Assembly: GCA_000310025.1 (NCBI GenBank)
Contig: FN649737.1
Span: 570,682-634,681 of the forward strand
Origin: Ectocarpus siliculosus
Lineage: Eukaryota; Sar; Phaeophyceae; Ectocarpales; Ectocarpaceae
Direction of reading: 5' to 3'
DNA: 64,000 nt
How positions within the stretch are numbered: position 1 is the stretch's first letter; every line of letters starts with the position of its first letter. The position numbers and the translations under genes were made by a program. Shown here in pieces: positions 63,001 to 63,911 of the stretch. Below the pieces are notes generated by a model that did not search any database, was not told the DNA's origin, and was given only the letters and a program-made list of their open reading frames with translations.

Positions 63001-63911
63001 CTCTTGTTTCCCCACACCAAACACCGTCGGTGAAACCATTATTTGACTTTGAATGGAATTTGCCTGCTTTGGTGGTTCCAGTCGATCGAGCCTTGCGAGG
63101 TGGACATCAATGGCGATCTGAAGGACTATGGGTACACCCTGGAAGTGCAGTATGTGGCGCTTACATGGATGGATCTGGTCAATTTCTTCGAGTTCGACTG
63201 GATGCTCTACATGGTTCTTTTCATGGCGGTCGGGTGAGTTCCGACGTACGTTCACCTCAAGACTTTCACCCTGACGTTATAGAACGTTCTGACAAGCTTA
63301 TGCATCCGACTTTGACAACGTTGTCGGTCTATTTCGTGAGTCTCTTTCGTACCACGTACACAGGCGCAGTTTTGAGTGTCTCACAGTGAAAATTCGTGCT
63401 AAAACCTTCGGAAATCGTTGGCCCTGATGCTCCTTGTTGACGGTTCTCGTGTTACGACGATCGCAAGCAGCAGAGAGAATAAATTCACATTGGCCGAAGC
63501 ATGGCTTTGAGATTGCAACAATTCATTTCTCACGTGAACCTGTAATCCAGTACTACAGCATGCCTCTACAACATCGCCCCCCCCCCCACCTGCCCCCCTC
63601 CTGCCCCGCCACGCATTTTGTTGCCTGGACGTGTTTCGATCTTAACGTATCAGTATTATTGCGGTTACGGAGGCGATTATCGTGTGGGGTATCAACCGCC
63701 TCCTCACCAAGCTCCGACACCCGCCGAAATTCCACGGATCGGTGTTGTTCCACATCGTGTCGGAGGCACCGACGCAAGGGGTGCTACTAGCTTTCGTCCC
63801 AGCGCTGCTCACCGTAGCGTTCGTATGGTGCTGGTTTGCGGAGAACAGTTTCCTGGCGTCTTCGGACCCTGTGACCACGCCTTCGGCTTTCAACTTCGAA
63901 GGAATAACCGG
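1..63911 (+). CDS. Giant multi-exon IPT/TIG-repeat transmembrane protein (partial at both ends)
   Basis: About 77 exons on one strand join into one continuous reading frame of roughly 13,000 codons. At nearly all introns the phase left by one exon is the phase needed by the next, and protein motifs split by introns are restored on joining. Order: LamG-like and cadherin-like segments, about 56 IPT/TIG modules, about 28 copies of a second beta-rich module mixed with about 6 IPT/TIG modules, 4 more IPT/TIG modules, a cysteine-rich GCC2/GCC3-like stalk, about 1,500 unassigned residues, then two membrane segments. IPT/TIG folds are immunoglobulin-like and are known from surface receptors such as plexins, Met and fibrocystin. 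A cell-surface adhesion or matrix role is inferred. Abundant N-x-S/T sequons fit secretion. No signal peptide is visible, so the true start is probably upstream. The 3' end lies beyond the window. Splitting into two or more genes cannot be fully excluded, but no internal start, stop or poly(A) pattern argues for it. Confidence 0.88.
23..797 (+). other. 5' intron or unassigned stretch (775 nt)
   Basis: No coding pattern seen. Holds a run of 19 C at 130-148. Treated as intron 1 because the flanks can join in phase 1, but an undetected exon is possible. Confidence 0.5.
798..1468 (+). CDS. Exon 2: LamG/ConA-like start and cadherin-like segment
   Basis: The frame is open from 731. The acceptor is placed at CCAG 794-797, giving LVSLWTFDEGRGTVTVDSA, which resembles the first strands of LamG/concanavalin-like domains (LWTFDEGSGT...DSS). 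The second half has VRVRGTD ... LTRVPAGGTLSV ... LVYRPDA ... WFGYRVEAAKGGEVSENEA, the pattern of bacterial-style cadherin-like sandwiches. The donor GTGGGT follows 1468 in phase 0. The start is uncertain: CAG at 754-756 would also be open. Confidence 0.6.
1708..2211 (+). CDS. Exon 3: cadherin-like domain and first half of an IPT/TIG module
   Basis: Begins DITLYDYEIQDVDAWEG after AATCCAG. The pattern LRVTLDV ... GLSFAALGRGDG ... VADLDDANEAISALTL ... SLGVCDSG matches long bacterial-type cadherin-like repeats (a D-rich strand, G.GD, then ...LADINAAL..L.Y). The end reads GVWPAAAPTTGGLTVE, the opening of an IPT/TIG module. Its other half, IRGTSFGVSDYSCVFG, sits at the start of the next exon, which proves the phase-0 join. 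Confidence 0.85.
2407..4681 (+). CDS. Exon 4: about seven IPT/TIG modules
   Basis: About 758 codons. Module openings include VVPAFGSMEGGTRVVATGIGF, IAPDLGPSTGGSTITVIGENF in short form (P..GP..GG..V.V.G.NF), VTPMTVPAFNGG, IDPSSGPRTGGTPVTL and ASPTAGGKLGGTDVV, each followed by a C-x-F-G strand and a CxSP strand. Ends in phase 1 before GTGAGA. Confidence 0.92.
4682..5321 (+). other. Intron 4 with TTG repeat and purine-rich tract
   Basis: 640 nt between phase-matched exons. It holds a (TTG)n microsatellite near 4839-4861 and a long A/G-rich tract at about 5100-5215. The reverse strand of the tract gives only Ser/Leu/Phe-rich spurious frames. The acceptor is TCATCAG at 5315-5321. Confidence 0.8.
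5322..11473 (+). CDS. Exon 5: 6.15-kb exon with 21 IPT/TIG modules
   Basis: About 2,050 codons without a break. I count 21 module openings of the form (V/I/L).P..G...GGT.V.V.G.GF, starting with VYPESVP and ending with LHPSTGPPIGGTHLSVFGRHF. Each module is about 85-100 residues and carries a C(R/K)FG strand, a C.(S/T)PP strand and often the phrase SNNGVDFT. N-x-S/T sequons are frequent (NSTEVAC, NSSDLSC). The upstream join is phase 1 and the downstream join phase 0 (FSYVQ, then VPII). The methionine at 5120 inside the purine tract is not a credible start. Confidence 0.95.
11740..12675 (+). CDS. Exon 6: three IPT/TIG modules
   Basis: Begins VPIIHSATPEAS after ACGCAG. Module openings: GEVAITVTGEGF, IDPGVGLASGRTPVVIEGSGF (shortened core P.VG....R..V.I.G.GF) and LFPTHGQTSGGTRVNVTG. 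Ends FWYLPQPK in phase 0 at GTAAGC. Confidence 0.93.
12968..14563 (+). CDS. Exon 7: about five IPT/TIG modules and the start of a sixth
   Basis: Starts ITKVAPSSGSSECG after TCGGCAG. Other openings: VSPSSGPFVSGG, LAPSRGVTSG, VTPEMGPTTGGTGLII and IDPAFASPSLGGAPV. The last opening, VVPARGMAGDIETPVE, is completed by VYGTGFVNRTG in the next exon, so this intron cuts a module at the V.V-G.GF strand, as intron 3 does. Confidence 0.93.
14834..15700 (+). CDS. Exon 8: IPT/TIG modules
   Basis: Completes the module begun in exon 7 and adds LSPRCGPATGGTVVSVVG and LNPDRGSVAGGTLVDIFG. 289 codons, phase 0 on both sides, donor GTACGT. The 467-nt intron that follows shows nothing recognisable. Confidence 0.92.
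16169..18811 (+). CDS. Exon 9: nine IPT/TIG modules
   Basis: 881 codons starting IFSYEEAARVISLSPA after TTCACCAG. Nine openings are visible, several divergent: VVPRRVTEQEEH, AHPSTLSAAGGA, IVPAYAAITSEAEV and VEPTVLPESGN lack the GGT core but keep the G.GF/G.NF strand and the cysteine strand. The last module is cut at CSFGNLE and continues in exon 10. Confidence 0.93.
19100..21952 (+). CDS. Exon 10: eight IPT/TIG modules, end of the main array
   Basis: 951 codons from VVGRTLNDSSLQC after CCCCGCAG. Openings include IRPYEGPVRGGTTLTITG, SWPALGPAAGGTTVTILG, VSPQNGPASGGTVV, LAPDSGPTRGGTVV, AFPTSGPAEGGTRV and VSPDRGPTSGGTMV. Ends RRDVGGSE at GTGAGC, phase 0. Confidence 0.94.
22203..22382 (+). CDS. 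Exon 11: EVQ-type linker
   Basis: 60 codons, phase 0/0: VQRVSVHASNRGPEVQVVEA ... EVQEIRAVAAPASDETEIQ. It holds repeats of the phrase EVQ(x)I/V and no IPT core. It joins the main IPT array to the second module family. Confidence 0.85.
22679..22867 (+). CDS. Exon 12: EVQ linker and first half of a second-type module
   Basis: 63 codons: REVQRITVDASANISEVQQI, then LSGSFAVRHG ... PFNATEDE. Acceptor GATTCAG, donor GTAAGA, phase 0. The module continues as LQEALAGVPSLGG in exon 13. Confidence 0.86.
23009..23203 (+). CDS. Exon 13: second half of a second-type module
   Basis: 65 codons from LQEALAGVPSLGGGIVV to LSGVGLNATVTE. Acceptor CCTCGTAG, donor GTGGGT. Together with exon 12 it makes a full module of about 100 residues. 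Confidence 0.86.
23204..24113 (+). other. Intron 13 (910 nt)
   Basis: No exon or element is recognisable. The flanks join directly as ...NATVTE + VQEVSTRGASGG, the usual module boundary, so no missing exon is needed. It has a C-rich patch at 23906-23919 and a pyrimidine tract at 24057-24075. The acceptor is GAG, less usual. Confidence 0.7.
24114..24233 (+). CDS. Exon 14: first half of a second-type module
   Basis: 40 codons: VQEVSTRGASGGTFTLSHGG ... IPWNATAATLQAALE, a textbook copy of the module start. The acceptor reads CTGTGAG. The donor GTGCGT follows. Phase 0/0. Confidence 0.85.
24608..24873 (+). CDS. Exon 15: second half of a second-type module
   Basis: Starts ELDSVGRLMVNLTD after TTTGCAG. 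Has GGRTWAVAFVGSAGDLPLLTA, the W.V.F...GDLPLL core. Ends in phase 2 (WEAQ + AG) before GTGCGT. Confidence 0.85.
25105..25337 (+). CDS. Exon 16: second-type module, first part
   Basis: Phase 2 joins to give Q-R-GEPAEEAGMRHGG. The module core is GTVDLAFDANGDG ... DASASDVQATLRAIGGFLED ... ARNG, with a calcium-loop-like DANGDG. Ends in phase 1. The expected W.VTF half does not follow in the next recognised exon. Confidence 0.75.
25338..26244 (+). other. Long intronic stretch with possible missing exon
   Basis: 907 nt. By comparison with the other modules, a W.VTF...GDLPxL half should lie here, but I cannot find it in any frame between usable splice sites. A strong acceptor-like TTTTTCAG sits near 26072-26079 without a convincing exon behind it. 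Either the half-module was lost, or it is too divergent for me to see, or the sequence is imperfect. Confidence 0.5.
26245..26319 (+). CDS. Exon 17: start of a second-type module
   Basis: TQLEVQKVETTGTPSGTFFLG, then FVE, a clear module start. Starting at 26245 (after GACAG) suits a phase-1 upstream exon, as exon 16 provides. A start at 26253 (after CGCAG) would be phase 0. The downstream join is phase 1 (E-ETDDLAFDASAADVKAALEA). Confidence 0.7.
26789..27135 (+). CDS. Exon 18: second-type module, remainder, and next start
   Basis: ETDDLAFDASAADVKAALEA, LVNVGTVDVARED and YAWSITFTGP continue the module of exon 17. The acidic loop SVDSDEDTDIDE is unusual for the family. Ends GTLGSLSGK in phase 0 at GTGCGG. 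Confidence 0.83.
27524..27732 (+). CDS. Exon 19: second-type module, first part
   Basis: IMLSFENVSSTMEEAAN ... LAVAHDASADEMKDAIISLA ... VGTIDVSREANGAEG. Ends in phase 2 and resumes as R-WTVTFLDLA in exon 20, so this intron sits just before the W.VTF strand. Confidence 0.85.
28192..28493 (+). CDS. Exon 20: W.VTF half and next module start
   Basis: WTVTFLDLAANVPKLSVNST, then CCIGGNFSLSFDGFDVFDVD ... GLVEALGDVIQ. Phase 2 in, phase 1 out at GTAAGC. The following 321-nt intron has a 12-bp unit twice at 28608-28631. Confidence 0.83.
28608..28631 (+). repeat. 12-bp tandem duplicate in intron 20
   Basis: The unit GTTGCCAGTACC occurs twice with no gap. Intronic, no known role. Confidence 0.85.
28815..29125 (+). 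CDS. Exon 21: second-type module halves
   Basis: D-EWGSITVDHTQLLDGGS, IWRLTFDDYSLVARAGGAP, then a weakly conserved next module ending ISVDVSADDLQD. Phase 1 in, phase 0 out at GTGAGT. Confidence 0.82.
29344..30168 (+). CDS. Exon 22: about two and a half second-type modules
   Basis: 275 codons from ILREDFSSLGVYPSV. Cores: SGRFAITV ... FLDHNATATEVRTALEAL ... YLVTFTGASG, and GGEFALSIGGLEGS ... AEEMQEAVSAL ... FRWISVFYGGDLDGD. Phase 0/0. The downstream 495-nt intron ends in a T-rich tract and CAG and holds nothing recognisable. Confidence 0.88.
30664..32643 (+). CDS. Exon 23: second-type modules around three IPT/TIG modules
   Basis: 660 codons. Starts with a second-type module (GGTFTLAFNGD ... 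LLWNASAASVEQALESL ... VSWTVEF ... IGDLPLLEA). Then come IPT cores VTPSSGPASGGTAVFLSG, LSPRRGSNVGVYTTAV and ASPGLGGDGGGTSVVVHG, then another second-type module (GTWTLSLEDYS ... GDLPVLSAD). It ends with EVQ phrases (REVQVLRTN, EEVQTVTVTTG). One exon thus carries all three repeat kinds. Confidence 0.92.
33063..33710 (+). CDS. Exon 24: two second-type modules
   Basis: 216 codons: VQVVTLAANEALSGEFTVTY ... FAWTVTFDDL, and GGTFEISFDGDGTEES ... HNASTREVEAAIEALSGAG ... VFTVTWPVGRGNVPAL. Phase 0/0. The donor GTTGGT is weaker than usual. Confidence 0.88.
33987..34238 (+). CDS. Exon 25: one second-type module
   Basis: 84 codons: TINGTDSVGGEFTLVSGSN ... LAFNASAMEVAEAVNGM ... FEWSLTFSPTEGDVEELR. A single, nearly whole module in one phase-0/0 exon. 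Confidence 0.87.
34657..34830 (+). CDS. Exon 26: first half of a second-type module
   Basis: 58 codons: VFNDDITGPEGTAVTVFTAV, then GNYTLKYGAENATWPLAFNA and TADDVEEALE. Interrupted by the intron right after ALE, as in exon 14. Confidence 0.86.
35119..35250 (+). CDS. Exon 27: second half of a second-type module
   Basis: 44 codons: ALDEVGDVNVTLHESSSRED ... RRWQIWFTALGYPSHVGEVQ. Acceptor TGCCAG, donor GTGACA, phase 0. Confidence 0.83.
35618..36856 (+). CDS. Exon 28: three IPT/TIG modules
   Basis: 413 codons from ALSIDSSHLGGSGATG. Openings: LSPPTGPAIGGTIVSISL, FPPSGPVKGGTLVEVS and VEPTYGPVTGGNPVRVEG, with GVAVSTNGGVEWSS and LSLNGGQDFT strands. Ends VPEQQDVE at GTAAAA, phase 0. Confidence 0.92.
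36978..37029 (+). repeat. 26-bp tandem duplicate in intron 28
   Basis: Two head-to-tail copies of a 26-bp unit (36978-37003 and 37004-37029) differing at two bases. A local duplication in a 405-nt intron. Confidence 0.85.
37262..37435 (+). CDS. Exon 29: EVQ-type linker
   Basis: 58 codons: VWTLAWAPEIQTISVVADAP ... QPEVQLVTVSYDDVDEVQMI, then KTSQ. Only EVQ/EIQ phrases, no module core. Phase 0/0. Confidence 0.85.
37940..38131 (+). CDS. Exon 30: EVQ-type linker
   Basis: 64 codons: DLLAPAEVTVSLSVETSQSE, then EIQ-type phrases (IQELRLSAEYRREVQSIVV) to KQLVTVE. Acceptor TGCCAG, donor GTACGG, phase 0/0. Confidence 0.83.
38495..38794 (+). CDS. Exon 31: second-type module
   Basis: 100 codons: GDGTGGGTFSLEFEGGVASS ... 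RRSYLVKFPSDLGDVAMI ... TRGSVQ. The acceptor is AAG (TTCTTCAAG). The alternative CAG ten bases on breaks the frame, so AAG is chosen. Confidence 0.85.
39260..39367 (+). CDS. Exon 32: first half of a second-type module
   Basis: 36 codons: EIQRVYQSGQASGGTFTLSL ... IAHNATSDE. The intron follows at the position before ...ALEA, in phase 0. Confidence 0.86.
39669..39947 (+). CDS. Exon 33: second half of one module, first half of the next
   Basis: 93 codons: VRVALEAISLVGDVSVSKG ... PEWTVTFLNSAGDLPVLAV ... VSGSFALRVAG ... VVVAHDASTVE. The acceptor is AAG (GACCAAG). Cut at both ends at the same module position. Confidence 0.86.
40176..40572 (+). CDS. Exon 34: module halves
   Basis: LKNALESLSTMPDALDVTRF ... 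SLWTVTFPAESGDVPSLAI ... LGGSFYLYSNGGSSAG ... RLAWNAESDDVRVAVEELLP. Ends in phase 1 at GTGAGT. Confidence 0.86.
40890..41203 (+). CDS. Exon 35: module halves
   Basis: G-DISVSRTNSSNTTSLWDG ... YTWTITFPVSARDAPELGF ... VYGGFSLMFAETETDQLPFN, then ATADE. Phase 1 in, phase 0 out. No in-frame methionine opens it, so it is easily missed by start-based gene finding. Confidence 0.86.
41611..41814 (+). CDS. Exon 36: second half of a second-type module
   Basis: 68 codons: VESALRALPGLANVTVTRSE ... TFDWDVIFEGLAGPQPLLQ. Acceptor GGTACAG, donor GTGGGT, phase 0/0. Confidence 0.86.
41993..42922 (+). CDS. Exon 37: cysteine insert and about two second-type modules
   Basis: 310 codons. Starts with a cysteine-rich insert (FCNPTEPPCPCEQACCGEKE) inside a module tail. 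Then GGTWYLSLDGEASTR ... RSWVVTFLDW, a divergent copy with VWNVTFVGNSEGRTPEL, and GGSFSLGFGGNTTQEIAFNA, SALE. Phase 0/0, donor GTATGT. Confidence 0.9.
43196..45436 (+). CDS. Exon 38: five to six second-type modules and an IPT/TIG start
   Basis: 747 codons from VQAALEGLPAVDNVTVTATD after an AAG acceptor. Cores include REWRVVFSGSE, TGRFMLQADTA, GGSYEVYLGGGPDN, GGEFNVSLAEDGG, SGTFAFVFADATN and GGGFLLRFGQSCDE. It closes with VSQNAGRDYTASGVTY and LLPDHGPIFGGTE, an IPT opening completed in exon 39. Confidence 0.92.
45796..46163 (+). CDS. Exon 39: IPT/TIG modules
   Basis: VLVLGENFRQSSRLACQFG completes the module from exon 38. VVPHLGPASGNFSVRVAG opens the next. Ends in phase 2 (PELR) at GTAGAT and resumes as R-CRFAGVVV in exon 40. 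Confidence 0.9.
46472..46493. repeat. Short perfect inverted repeat in intron 39
   Basis: Two 10-base arms (46472-46481 and 46484-46493) are exact reverse complements around GG. It would form a tight hairpin about 90 nt before the acceptor. Role unknown. Confidence 0.85.
46583..46745 (+). CDS. Exon 40: IPT/TIG module end, with GC donor
   Basis: CRFAGVVVLATRLSPSEVQC, YAPPMEAGTYPLELSLNNQD, then FPFLYFDDQ, the end of an IPT module. The expected continuation ALARITPVSGP lies at 47131, phase 0. No GT donor fits, but GACCAG is followed by GCGAGT, so this is read as a GC-AG intron. Confidence 0.85.
47131..47472 (+). CDS. Exon 41: IPT/TIG module
   Basis: 114 codons: ALARITPVSGPAEAAGTAVT, FYGRGFVNTTKLACRFG ... 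LFCESPP, then an insert rich in D, S, Y and H. Phase 0/0, acceptor CGTCTCAG, donor GTAAGG. Confidence 0.9.
47634..48188 (+). CDS. Exon 42: last IPT/TIG module and entry to the cysteine stalk
   Basis: 185 codons: VTCNGQDYTDSGATFLY, ISLAAGLDPGGSALFITGEN ... LSCRIGG ... VLCFVP ... VEVSNNGLDYTADRVIY, then CPGGSFCVGPSAASILACPQ. The end is the first GCC2/GCC3-like knuckle. Confidence 0.9.
48189..48995 (+). other. Intron 42 (807 nt)
   Basis: Nothing coding found. A TATATAA string at 48381-48387 and a poly-C run near 48941-48952 are present, but the flanks join cleanly (ACPQ + GAFCPGD), so this is intron and not a gene border. Confidence 0.75.
48996..49258 (+). CDS. Exon 43: GCC2/GCC3-like cysteine repeats
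   Basis: GAFCPGDSNKNFTLCPLGTY, RSACLRCPVGFHCPDEGMP and CPEGHFCLEGTATTATTC. Spaced CP.G..C pairs are typical of GCC2/GCC3 and growth-factor-receptor knuckles. The 3' end is tentative: no GT donor fits, and CCCAAG followed by GC at 49259 gives a phase-2 join to 49906 (GHP-S-HAETTS). Confidence 0.75.
49259..49905 (+). other. Intron 43 (647 nt, boundaries tentative)
   Basis: AT-richer than its flanks and without coding or repeat signals. If the boundaries are right it is a second GC-AG intron with an AAG acceptor. Confidence 0.5.
49906..50043 (+). CDS. Exon 44: stalk segment
   Basis: HAETTSTLRPGYEPLGSELV ... ACWNNATEDFGLQMSDMPAR. The 5' boundary (GCAAG) is tentative. The 3' end is a phase-2 donor (GTGCCT) that restores R-FWMEAHTR. 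Confidence 0.7.
50489..50605 (+). CDS. Exon 45: stalk segment
   Basis: R-FWMEAHTRPLSYDSPFAP, RGRYCLDSTCAKLDDANDY. AAG acceptor, phase 2 in and out, strong donor GTAAGG. Confidence 0.82.
50766..50910 (+). CDS. Exon 46: cysteine stalk
   Basis: VVDSSGFDYASFRLRRPVPC, PAGTYCHPGSASDDLGMHNF ... MPQPCLE. AAG acceptor in an A-run, donor GTGAGC, phase 0 out. Confidence 0.83.
50977..51074 (+). repeat. Imperfect 42-bp direct repeat in intron 46
   Basis: Copies at 50977-51018 and 51033-51074, 56 bases apart start to start, sharing ACGTTGCACC at the left and TTCAATCGA.CCCGT at the right. A local intronic duplication. Confidence 0.8.
51163..51469 (+). CDS. Exon 47: GCC2/GCC3-like cysteine repeats
   Basis: SMFCPEGSSRPSGVGECPSG, FYCPTGIRLSCPVGTYCPRE ... 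CPPGQFSAMVGQKACTSC, RGYICPGFGRIDPTPCPAG. Several CP.G.(Y/F)C knuckles in a row. Phase 1 out at GTAAGT. Confidence 0.92.
51802..51982 (+). CDS. Exon 48: GCC2/GCC3-like cysteine repeats
   Basis: G-FYCPQGTVTSDPFRNDTT, YPCSPGSYCLGGVGYSEVRS, TCPAGFFCETA. Phase 1 in, phase 2 out. Confidence 0.88.
52379..52535 (+). CDS. Exon 49: GCC2/GCC3-like cysteine repeats
   Basis: S-TGPTGSGLCPRGFYCPAG ... KGYFSDLEGMVSASACLPG. The AAG acceptor (CTTTCAAG) gives the required phase 2. The CAG at 52390-52392 would not. Confidence 0.85.
52888..53051 (+). CDS. Exon 50: GCC2/GCC3-like cysteine repeats
   Basis: SEECYPCPPGTTCAEDGTSV, CSPGTYRSTLDEDGTPCAAC, PQGTWSKNWELR. Acceptor CATCAG, donor GTATGT, phase 2 out. Confidence 0.88.
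53270..53507 (+). CDS. Exon 51: last classic cysteine knuckle, then unassigned ectodomain
   Basis: EAGECQWCPTGVVCSVEGMV, then DDLPTPFEPVVSVNDIPMLE, YLYSEFARPAYFSGYECLHL. The change from knuckles to acidic/aromatic sequence begins here. Confidence 0.87.
53656..53796 (+). CDS. Exon 52: unassigned ectodomain
   Basis: 47 codons: EYFFGELIPPYIDKLGRGAH ... KCYRNLQALGSK. Phase 0/0, CACAG acceptor. Confidence 0.84.
53961..54140 (+). CDS. Exon 53: unassigned ectodomain
   Basis: 60 codons: VYQHMQHYYGPQYDIQTGVH ... GFWGKGSLYIDLPRSRVYDA ... NCTPGFQ. Tyrosine- and glycine-rich. Phase 0/0. Confidence 0.84.
54279..54410 (+). CDS. Exon 54: unassigned ectodomain
   Basis: 44 codons: LMNNDSVSATYDDETMVYTD ... 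RFINLVSDTWYPGTCE. TAG acceptor, donor GTGCGG, phase 0/0. Confidence 0.82.
54582..54824 (+). CDS. Exon 55: further cysteine knuckles
   Basis: ADIICDVSGSTEAEACPEGY, VCEESSNSEES ... CREGYVCDFGTT ... CPVGFVCTDATGLGQ. GCC-like pairs return after three non-knuckle exons. AAG acceptor. Confidence 0.86.
55191..55337 (+). CDS. Exon 56: unassigned ectodomain
   Basis: 49 codons: VCYENYFCPTGTGDPRTGQM, ADDAVNRGLTAEQVNPFLN, DTLKYLGDE. One CPTG knuckle, then an alpha-helix-like stretch. Donor GTGAGT. Confidence 0.84.
55765..56142 (+). CDS. Exon 57: unassigned ectodomain
   Basis: 126 codons: DVRMVSAHDLRCLAGSDTGH ... WLGENTDPPNSLTVDYLRVA ... HKWRLVSMAIERQECNCVNQ. Hydrophilic with few cysteines. Confidence 0.87.
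56323..56556 (+). CDS. Exon 58: unassigned ectodomain
   Basis: 78 codons: IYVIAGVYRLWRCSGGELDD ... EEYNGGRDFWFEREHLSSKV ... YGAIPYDPD. AAG acceptor, donor GTGAGT. Confidence 0.84.
56759..56996 (+). CDS. Exon 59: unassigned ectodomain
   Basis: VSSVWELSAGALYLNTSVGL ... LKRAVESEYESEYEQRVAG ... LYQAVRYVEEFGG. Contains a charged helix. Phase 1 out at GTGAGT. Confidence 0.85.
57157..57293 (+). CDS. Exon 60: unassigned ectodomain
   Basis: E-RLEDLVWIDEEGLPGRLD, MCECERLLHCPNGTISAAGS. Phase 1 in, phase 0 out. TAG acceptor. Confidence 0.84.
57497..57652 (+). CDS. Exon 61: unassigned ectodomain
   Basis: 52 codons: ADGSVLRRLNAIPDRYMFSP, NYSDHVNNGSAFSELTGRDD, LRLDSLE. Phase 0/0. Confidence 0.84.
57940..58091 (+). 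CDS. Exon 62: unassigned ectodomain
   Basis: VAVVTLDLSALSRNVTYGQH, YQLAVYLDCKPCPTRYQCEW. The beta-strand-like start and the CKPCP..Y.C pattern look extracellular. Phase 2 out. Confidence 0.85.
58185..58406 (+). CDS. Exon 63: unassigned ectodomain
   Basis: S-DSAELPHAQSPNLHAPMP ... LDLQMEAYEDCLQKYFVTTC, FDNNGTTVGCGSEE ... FEMPDW. Phase 2 in and out. The intron before it is only 93 nt with an AAG acceptor. The frame starts with no nearby methionine. Confidence 0.77.
58763..58908 (+). CDS. Exon 64: unassigned ectodomain
   Basis: W-YRCRQIPAFCDDTEWPVL, EWQMLFDQSGNPLSGNAQED, SWFYTPEDRE. A tryptophan codon is split by the intron, supporting the join. Confidence 0.85.
59078..59165 (+). CDS. Exon 65: unassigned ectodomain
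   Basis: G-EVYETTPGCCQCESHSLP, PYFDDTSADQG. Phase 1 in, phase 2 out at GTGAGC. Confidence 0.83.
59372..59539 (+). CDS. Exon 66: unassigned ectodomain
   Basis: LVFPPSKYMSLHSEHMWSGR ... EYEYVKEPFPVFDPFDPRCI, GE. Donor GTAACT chosen because it gives the phase-2 join N-YPDTKHNLISFSL. GTGAAA seven bases earlier leaves phase 1 and fails. Confidence 0.78.
59588..59825 (+). CDS. Exon 67: unassigned, helical ectodomain
   Basis: YPDTKHNLISFSLTALKEVE, ALELLHGMYYSDFDNMMENI ... SFFFLLAKDDFTDLQ. Follows a 48-nt intron with a dense pyrimidine tract. Confidence 0.83.
60124..60204 (+). CDS. Exon 68: unassigned ectodomain
   Basis: 27 codons: LPFNLPKEHVRVAASLPSVT, EAVFENK. AAG acceptor (CGTCAAAG), donor GTAAAG, phase 0/0. 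Confidence 0.78.
60525..60709 (+). CDS. Exon 69: unassigned ectodomain
   Basis: VFIDRAYDIDVADPSYYTKY, ARYLNQEAFLANDNATIPDY ... DDVFEDSNW. AAG acceptor. Phase 2 out splits a tryptophan codon. Confidence 0.84.
60952..61087 (+). CDS. Exon 70: unassigned ectodomain
   Basis: W-WASGDDSGANTFLTTPYF, PFLSSCAGYGNHMSFSKLVE, SHPGCTL. Phase 2 in, phase 0 out. Confidence 0.84.
61273..61472 (+). CDS. Exon 71: unassigned ectodomain
   Basis: IPYEQTKAINQWRSIGKSPF, SDECLVQLTSEERYDDDGNL ... GVYLDCTYEEDISMASAQR. Acidic loop YDDDGN. Phase 2 out. Confidence 0.85.
61651..61783 (+). CDS. Exon 72: unassigned ectodomain
   Basis: R-WFEADAGTTLFHVTKDPL, DPADFEETVDSNGDMVTGWG, RSSTLE. Donor GTGCAA after TTGGAG preferred to GTCACT after GACATG. 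Confidence 0.78.
62188..62274 (+). CDS. Exon 73: unassigned ectodomain
   Basis: 29 codons: SLLGTYRYVPVEVSEDYPGE, KHTKPQNVK. CTTCAG acceptor, GTGAGG donor. Confidence 0.83.
62413..62454 (+). CDS. Exon 74: micro-exon
   Basis: 14 codons: VQYFWANNIFDAVL, after an AAG acceptor. Donor GTGACA at 62455 preferred. GTTCTT at 62449 would drop two residues. Joins in phase 0 to LTINYFQRQRG. Confidence 0.68.
62747..62887 (+). CDS. Exon 75: juxtamembrane ectodomain
   Basis: 47 codons: LTINYFQRQRGTKRMVDMFF, EFTELCTTIPPLEYGGNEVL, ETFAAK. CAG acceptor, GTACCG donor, phase 0/0. An optional exon at 62936-62990 (ISTAATQDEFSFVTTPPP) has splice sites but leaves phase 1 and does not fit the next exon. Confidence 0.82.
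63082..63233 (+). CDS. Exon 76: juxtamembrane segment and start of first membrane helix
   Basis: SIEPCEVDINGDLKDYGYTL, EVQYVALTWMDLVNFFEFDW, MLYMVLFMAVG. The hydrophobic end continues across a phase-2 intron. Confidence 0.87.
63202..63840 (+). other. Two predicted membrane segments
   Basis: Helix 1 is coded by 63202-63233 plus 63654-63693 (MLYMVLFMAVG + IIAVTEAIIVWGI, one internal Glu). Helix 2 is coded by 63778-63840. The loop between them is basic, favouring a cytoplasmic loop and an outside N-terminus. Confidence 0.8.
63654..63911 (+). CDS. Exon 77: membrane helices (last exon in the window)
   Basis: Starts G-IIAVTEAIIVWGINRLLTK after GTATCAG, finishing helix 1. A basic loop (KLRHPPKFHG) follows, then a second helix (GVLLAFVPALLTVAFVWCWF). 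The likely donor is GTGCGT at 63912 after EGITG, phase 2. Otherwise the frame stops at 63982-63984. The gene is expected to continue downstream. Confidence 0.83.

Larger units (their letters stand above)
15701..63653 (+). other. Remaining introns of 300-600 nt: nothing recognisable
   Basis: Introns at 15701-16168, 24234-24607, 26320-26788, 27136-27523, 27733-28191, 30169-30663, 32644-33062, 34239-34656, 35251-35617, 37436-37939, 38132-38494, 38795-39259, 39368-39668, 40573-40889, 41204-41610, 45437-45795, 46746-47130, 50044-50488, 51470-51801, 51983-52378, 52536-52887, 54825-55190, 55338-55764, 58407-58762, 60205-60524, 61784-62187 and 63234-63653 were read on both strands. I found no genes, RNAs or mobile elements, only short homopolymer or pyrimidine runs (for example C-runs near 63571). 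Confidence 0.65.
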
